Positions 20,400-22,832 of a DNA stretch of 22,832 nucleotides are shown one piece after another. A program made the translations under genes and the position numbers. Within the stretch, counting starts at the first letter, position 1. Every line of letters begins with the position of its first letter. Below the pieces are notes generated by a model. It searched no databases, was not told where the DNA came from, and saw only the letters and a list, made by a program, of their open reading frames with translations. The DNA is from Mnemiopsis leidyi (taxonomy: Eukaryota > Ctenophora > Tentaculata > Lobata > Bolinopsidae), in the NCBI GenBank assembly GCA_000226015.1, contig JH154856.1:187758-210589 (forward strand), read 5' to 3'.

Positions 20400-21240
20400 T
20401 CCTCAATCATTCCAGTGGCCTGCCTCCTGAACATGGTCTTAACTTTGGCAGCGTTTGCAATTCCTTCCTATTAGCAGCTAAAATGATCATACTGCCGATA
20501 TTGGGGCTGGATCCTGTAGCGGTCTTTTAGTCCTCTTTGACACAATGAAGCCAAGACTTGCAAGGTCTCCCCCTAGACCGTTCTCCATGTGATGGTTTCC
20601 ATTGCAGAAGTTTTTAGGGTTTTCCTGAGGCATCCTTGCCACATGTCCAAACCATCCCAACCTGTTTCCAGAGATAAAGGTGACAAATTTCTCTATGCCA
20701 GCATGCTGCAAGACAGAATAATTGCTTATCTTCATATGCCAATGGATTCTAACAATCTTCTGCAAGCACTGCTGATAAAATACTTCAACTCGCTGCACAT
20801 GGCTTTTGATGGTAGCCCATGTCTCACTGCCATAGCGCACACTGAAAGCACAGCTGCTTGATAAGTCCTGATTCTATTTGGTTTCATGATGTTGCAATTG
20901 TTCCAGACATGACCCAAAGATTTGAACACACCTGTTAAGTGATGCCTTACTGATTCTACTGGACAAGTCTTTTTCCAGAGTTCCATTGCATCTGCAAGTA
21001 TAACAGCTCCAAGATACATAAAATATCTGACTTGCCAACAGTAGCACCATCAACCTTAGTGTCATGACTACACTCTTCTGTATCAGGAAGTTGTGTTGCT
21101 GGTTGTGAGGCAGCTACTGTTAATTTTCAAACCTGCATAAGACCATTTCAGGAGGTCTGTGGATTCGTGTAGACCATCTTTTGATCCATCTAGAACCACC
21201 ATATCATCTGCTTAGTCACTGCAATTAAGACATGCATTGC
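20400..21240 (-). pseudogene. Decayed LINE reverse transcriptase, C-terminal half
   Basis: Read on the minus strand, pieces in several frames follow the order of a non-LTR retrotransposon polymerase. First comes ADDMVVLDGSKDGLHESTD (about 21211-21155), the YADD active-site block with the Tyr codon replaced by TAA at 21212-21214; then AGLKIN (about 21120), YLGAVILAD and TLEKDLSSRISKAS (about 21020-20950), VWNNCNIM (about 20900), RTYQAAVLSV, YGSETWATIKS (about 20838-20805), RLGWFGHVARMP (about 20665-20630) and GRPCKSWLHCVKED (about 20565-20525). At least three frameshifts and several stops make it inactive. The endonuclease part is absent. I do not assign a clade (Jockey/CR1/RTE-type are all possible). 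Confidence 0.85.
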
Positions 21241-21385
21241 ATCAATAGCAGCTTAAATGGTCCCAATTTGTAACATTCATTTTTAGCCTACTTTCAAGCA
21301 ATTATATAACTTAATGTTTTGTTGAATTTTTAGATTAACTTGAGACTCCAAAGCTTTATATATTGGTGGATCATCTAGAAAAACC
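21241..21385 (+). repeat. Solo end of the 2.2-kb element family
   Basis: This segment aligns with the left end of the element at 16680-16818, from AGCTTAAATGGTCCCAATTTG through CATTTTTAGCCTA to TGGATCATCTAG and AAAACCT, with roughly three quarters identity by eye and small gaps. It begins at the end of the LINE remnant and stops exactly where the tRNA-like sequence begins. It is a truncated or solo copy with no coding capacity. Confidence 0.8.
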
Positions 21386-21452
21386 TGAGTTGGGCATAGC
21401 TTAGAGCATTGAACTTCCATTCAGGAGGTCCTGTGTTCAAATTGGGACTCAA
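21386..21452 (+). repeat. tRNA-derived SINE head (degenerate tRNA-like sequence)
   Basis: The stretch has a box A-like TAGCTTAGAGC (from 21397), a weak anticodon arm (TTGAA, loop CTTCCA, TTCAG), then GGTCCTGTGTTCAA with a box B-like GTTCAAATT from 21435. The ends GAGT and ACTC could pair. The D loop is shortened and the acceptor stem incomplete, so it is not a working tRNA gene; it reads as the promoter head of a SINE or a tRNA fossil. Confidence 0.6.
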
Positions 21453-21854
21453 AACGAACCTTAGCAAACAGTATTTGGAAATATTATATCTGCTGACCAT
21501 GGCTCACCGAAACAAAGAAAAATATTTTTCAGGCAATCCACAGTGTCTGAAAGCCATCCACTTAAAATTCCTGTTGATTCAGTCAAAAGCAGACTTGAAA
21601 TCTACAAAGTTAGCGTATAAGGAGAGATTGAACTCAGTACATTGTTGTATGATAGTCCTCAACGTGAAAATCTGATCAACACAGGATTGATTTCCCTAAA
21701 ATCACACTGATTCTCTTGCATGCCTCCTTCCAGACCCACAGAAAGTTTATTAAGGACAAACATCTGAAAAGCTCCTTGGATCACTCCTTTGCAGTACAAA
21801 AGACATTTTGCATAGGATACAATTGGGAAATATAGCTTTTGCGAAGCGCACACC
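21453..21854. other. Non-coding, possible SINE body, otherwise nothing recognised
   Basis: No supported gene; the open frame at 21409-21675 starts inside the tRNA-like head and has no recognisable domain. The base composition is ordinary up to about 21835, where the CpG-rich sequence begins. Confidence 0.45.
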
Positions 21855-22832
21855 CTCCTTGACGAGATTATATCGCGTCTACCGTACTAACGAAACAGAT
21901 TTACCTGCGTGAGTCGGGTATCACCGCGACAAACACCCTCCCGTCATTTTTTCTCCTCCATTCGCTTCGACATTCGAATGAGGGTCAAAGTCAGACAAGG
22001 CAATATTGGTTTAGCAAATATCTGTCTAACACTCTAACGTTCTAACGAACCAGGAGAGCCAAGAGAGCAGCAAGCTGCAAGCCGCGGGCGAGTCGGGTAA
22101 CACCTCAACAAATATTGCTCTAAACAGAGCCCTTTTTGTCAGACGGTGCTTGGCCGGCAGCCCCCACGCGCGAAGCGTCAAGCTTATGTCTGGGCTTTTA
22201 TTCTTGTCGCCGTTATACCTTGACGAGATGATATCCATCTAACGTTCTAACAAAACGTTCAGCTTTAGCTGCGTGAGTCGGGTGTCACCGCGACAACATT
22301 ATACCCGACTCCGATTGCTGATCTCGCAGCTCAAAGCTGAAAGTGAATGGTAAAATTTGCCTTGCGACCCATTTTCAATTTTCAGCGCCGGGGGCTGCCG
22401 CTTCGCGGCAGCAGGTCAGGCAACGTCTGACAAGGTTAAAGGTAAAATTAGATGGATATACAATATAATCTTGTAAATTTTATTCTCGTCGCGACACGCG
22501 GTAATACCCGACTTTTGCAGCTCCAAGCTGCGTTTCGTTATTCGACGAGATGATAATTGACGAGATTATATCCGTTTACCGTTCTAACGAAACGATATCG
22601 TTCAGCTTTAGCTGCGTGAGTCGGGTATCTATATCACCGCGACAAAGATGATATTCGTCTAACGTTCTCGCCTTGTCGAGATGTTACCTGACCCGCGCGC
22701 GGCTCTGGGCTCGCAGTTTGCTGCTCTCATGGCGAACGTTAGACGGATATCATGTATCATCTCGTCAAAACGGTAGCAGGTCACTTGCCTGGGGACCTCA
22801 GGCTAACGTAGAGAGAGCCGCGCAACGCCCGG
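21855..22832. repeat. CpG-rich modular array of direct and inverted short repeats
   Basis: A composite unit runs TTGACGAGAT(T/G)ATATC, then a (T/C)TA(A)CGTTCTAACGAAAC-like block, then TGCGTGAGTCGGGTATCACC, then GCGACAA. It occurs at 21859-21932, 22220-22296 and 22557-22645. Parts recur separately: AGTCGGGTA-like at 22091, inverted (TACCCGACT) at 22302 and 22505; the ATATCC-TCTAACG block forward at about 22018 and 22651 and inverted at 22447-22460 and 22732-22768. CGGCAGCCCCC (about 22156) is inverted at about 22390, and a perfect 8-bp hairpin GCTGCCGC-TTC-GCGGCAGC lies at about 22394-22412. CpG is frequent, unlike the rest of the window. No gene. It continues past the window edge. Confidence 0.85.

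Noticed and set aside
21386-21452. A functional tRNA gene
   Set aside because: The D loop is shortened, the anticodon loop has six bases and the acceptor stem is incomplete.
21855-22832. Bacterial contamination at the right end
   Set aside because: No coding frame or bacterial gene is present, and the repeats are modular. It cannot be fully excluded without extending the sequence.

Overview
The window is eukaryotic and almost certainly metazoan. It is AT-rich and has spliced genes with GT..AG introns, AATAAA signals and degenerate DNA transposons, MITEs, a LINE and a tRNA-derived SINE. An LDLa-type rhodopsin-family GPCR, an animal-like PCF11 and an eL22 gene fit an invertebrate, perhaps a non-bilaterian, but I cannot name the species.

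Layout. Bases 1-313 are a near-identical copy of 15404-15716 and stop at a G-rich MITE (316-783). Bases 784-1906 are non-coding, with palindromic repeats. Bases 1907-5120 (+) are one large exon of a GPCR with an LDLa-rich ectodomain; its 5' exons were not found. Bases 5465-11988 (-) hold 13 coding exons of PCF11, the cleavage and transcription-termination factor. I rebuilt them by hand; all exon phases agree and give 861 codons, open at the 3' end. The 15404-15716 repeat could contain its 5' UTR exon, which would make 12005-15415 the first intron. That stretch holds a MITE, a dead Merlin-like transposase and a 50-bp tandem duplication.

Bases 16183-16545 (-) encode ribosomal protein eL22. A 2.2-kb non-coding element with inverted ends (16667-18910) separates it from an intact 310-codon ORF of unknown function (19178-20110, -). 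Next come a decayed LINE reverse transcriptase (20400-21240, -), a solo end of the 2.2-kb element, and a tRNA-like SINE head. From about 21855 to the window edge the DNA changes character: it is CpG-rich and built from direct and inverted copies of a few short modules.

The host genes do not form an operon-like unit. RPL22 and PCF11 are head-to-tail on the minus strand. The GPCR converges on PCF11, and its predicted poly(A) sites lie beside the last PCF11 exon found. The rest of PCF11, including its zinc-finger region, is not in the window: either the GPCR gene sits inside a PCF11 intron, or this PCF11 copy is truncated. The most unusual items are the 313-bp duplication ending at a transposon edge and the modular repeat array at the right end.
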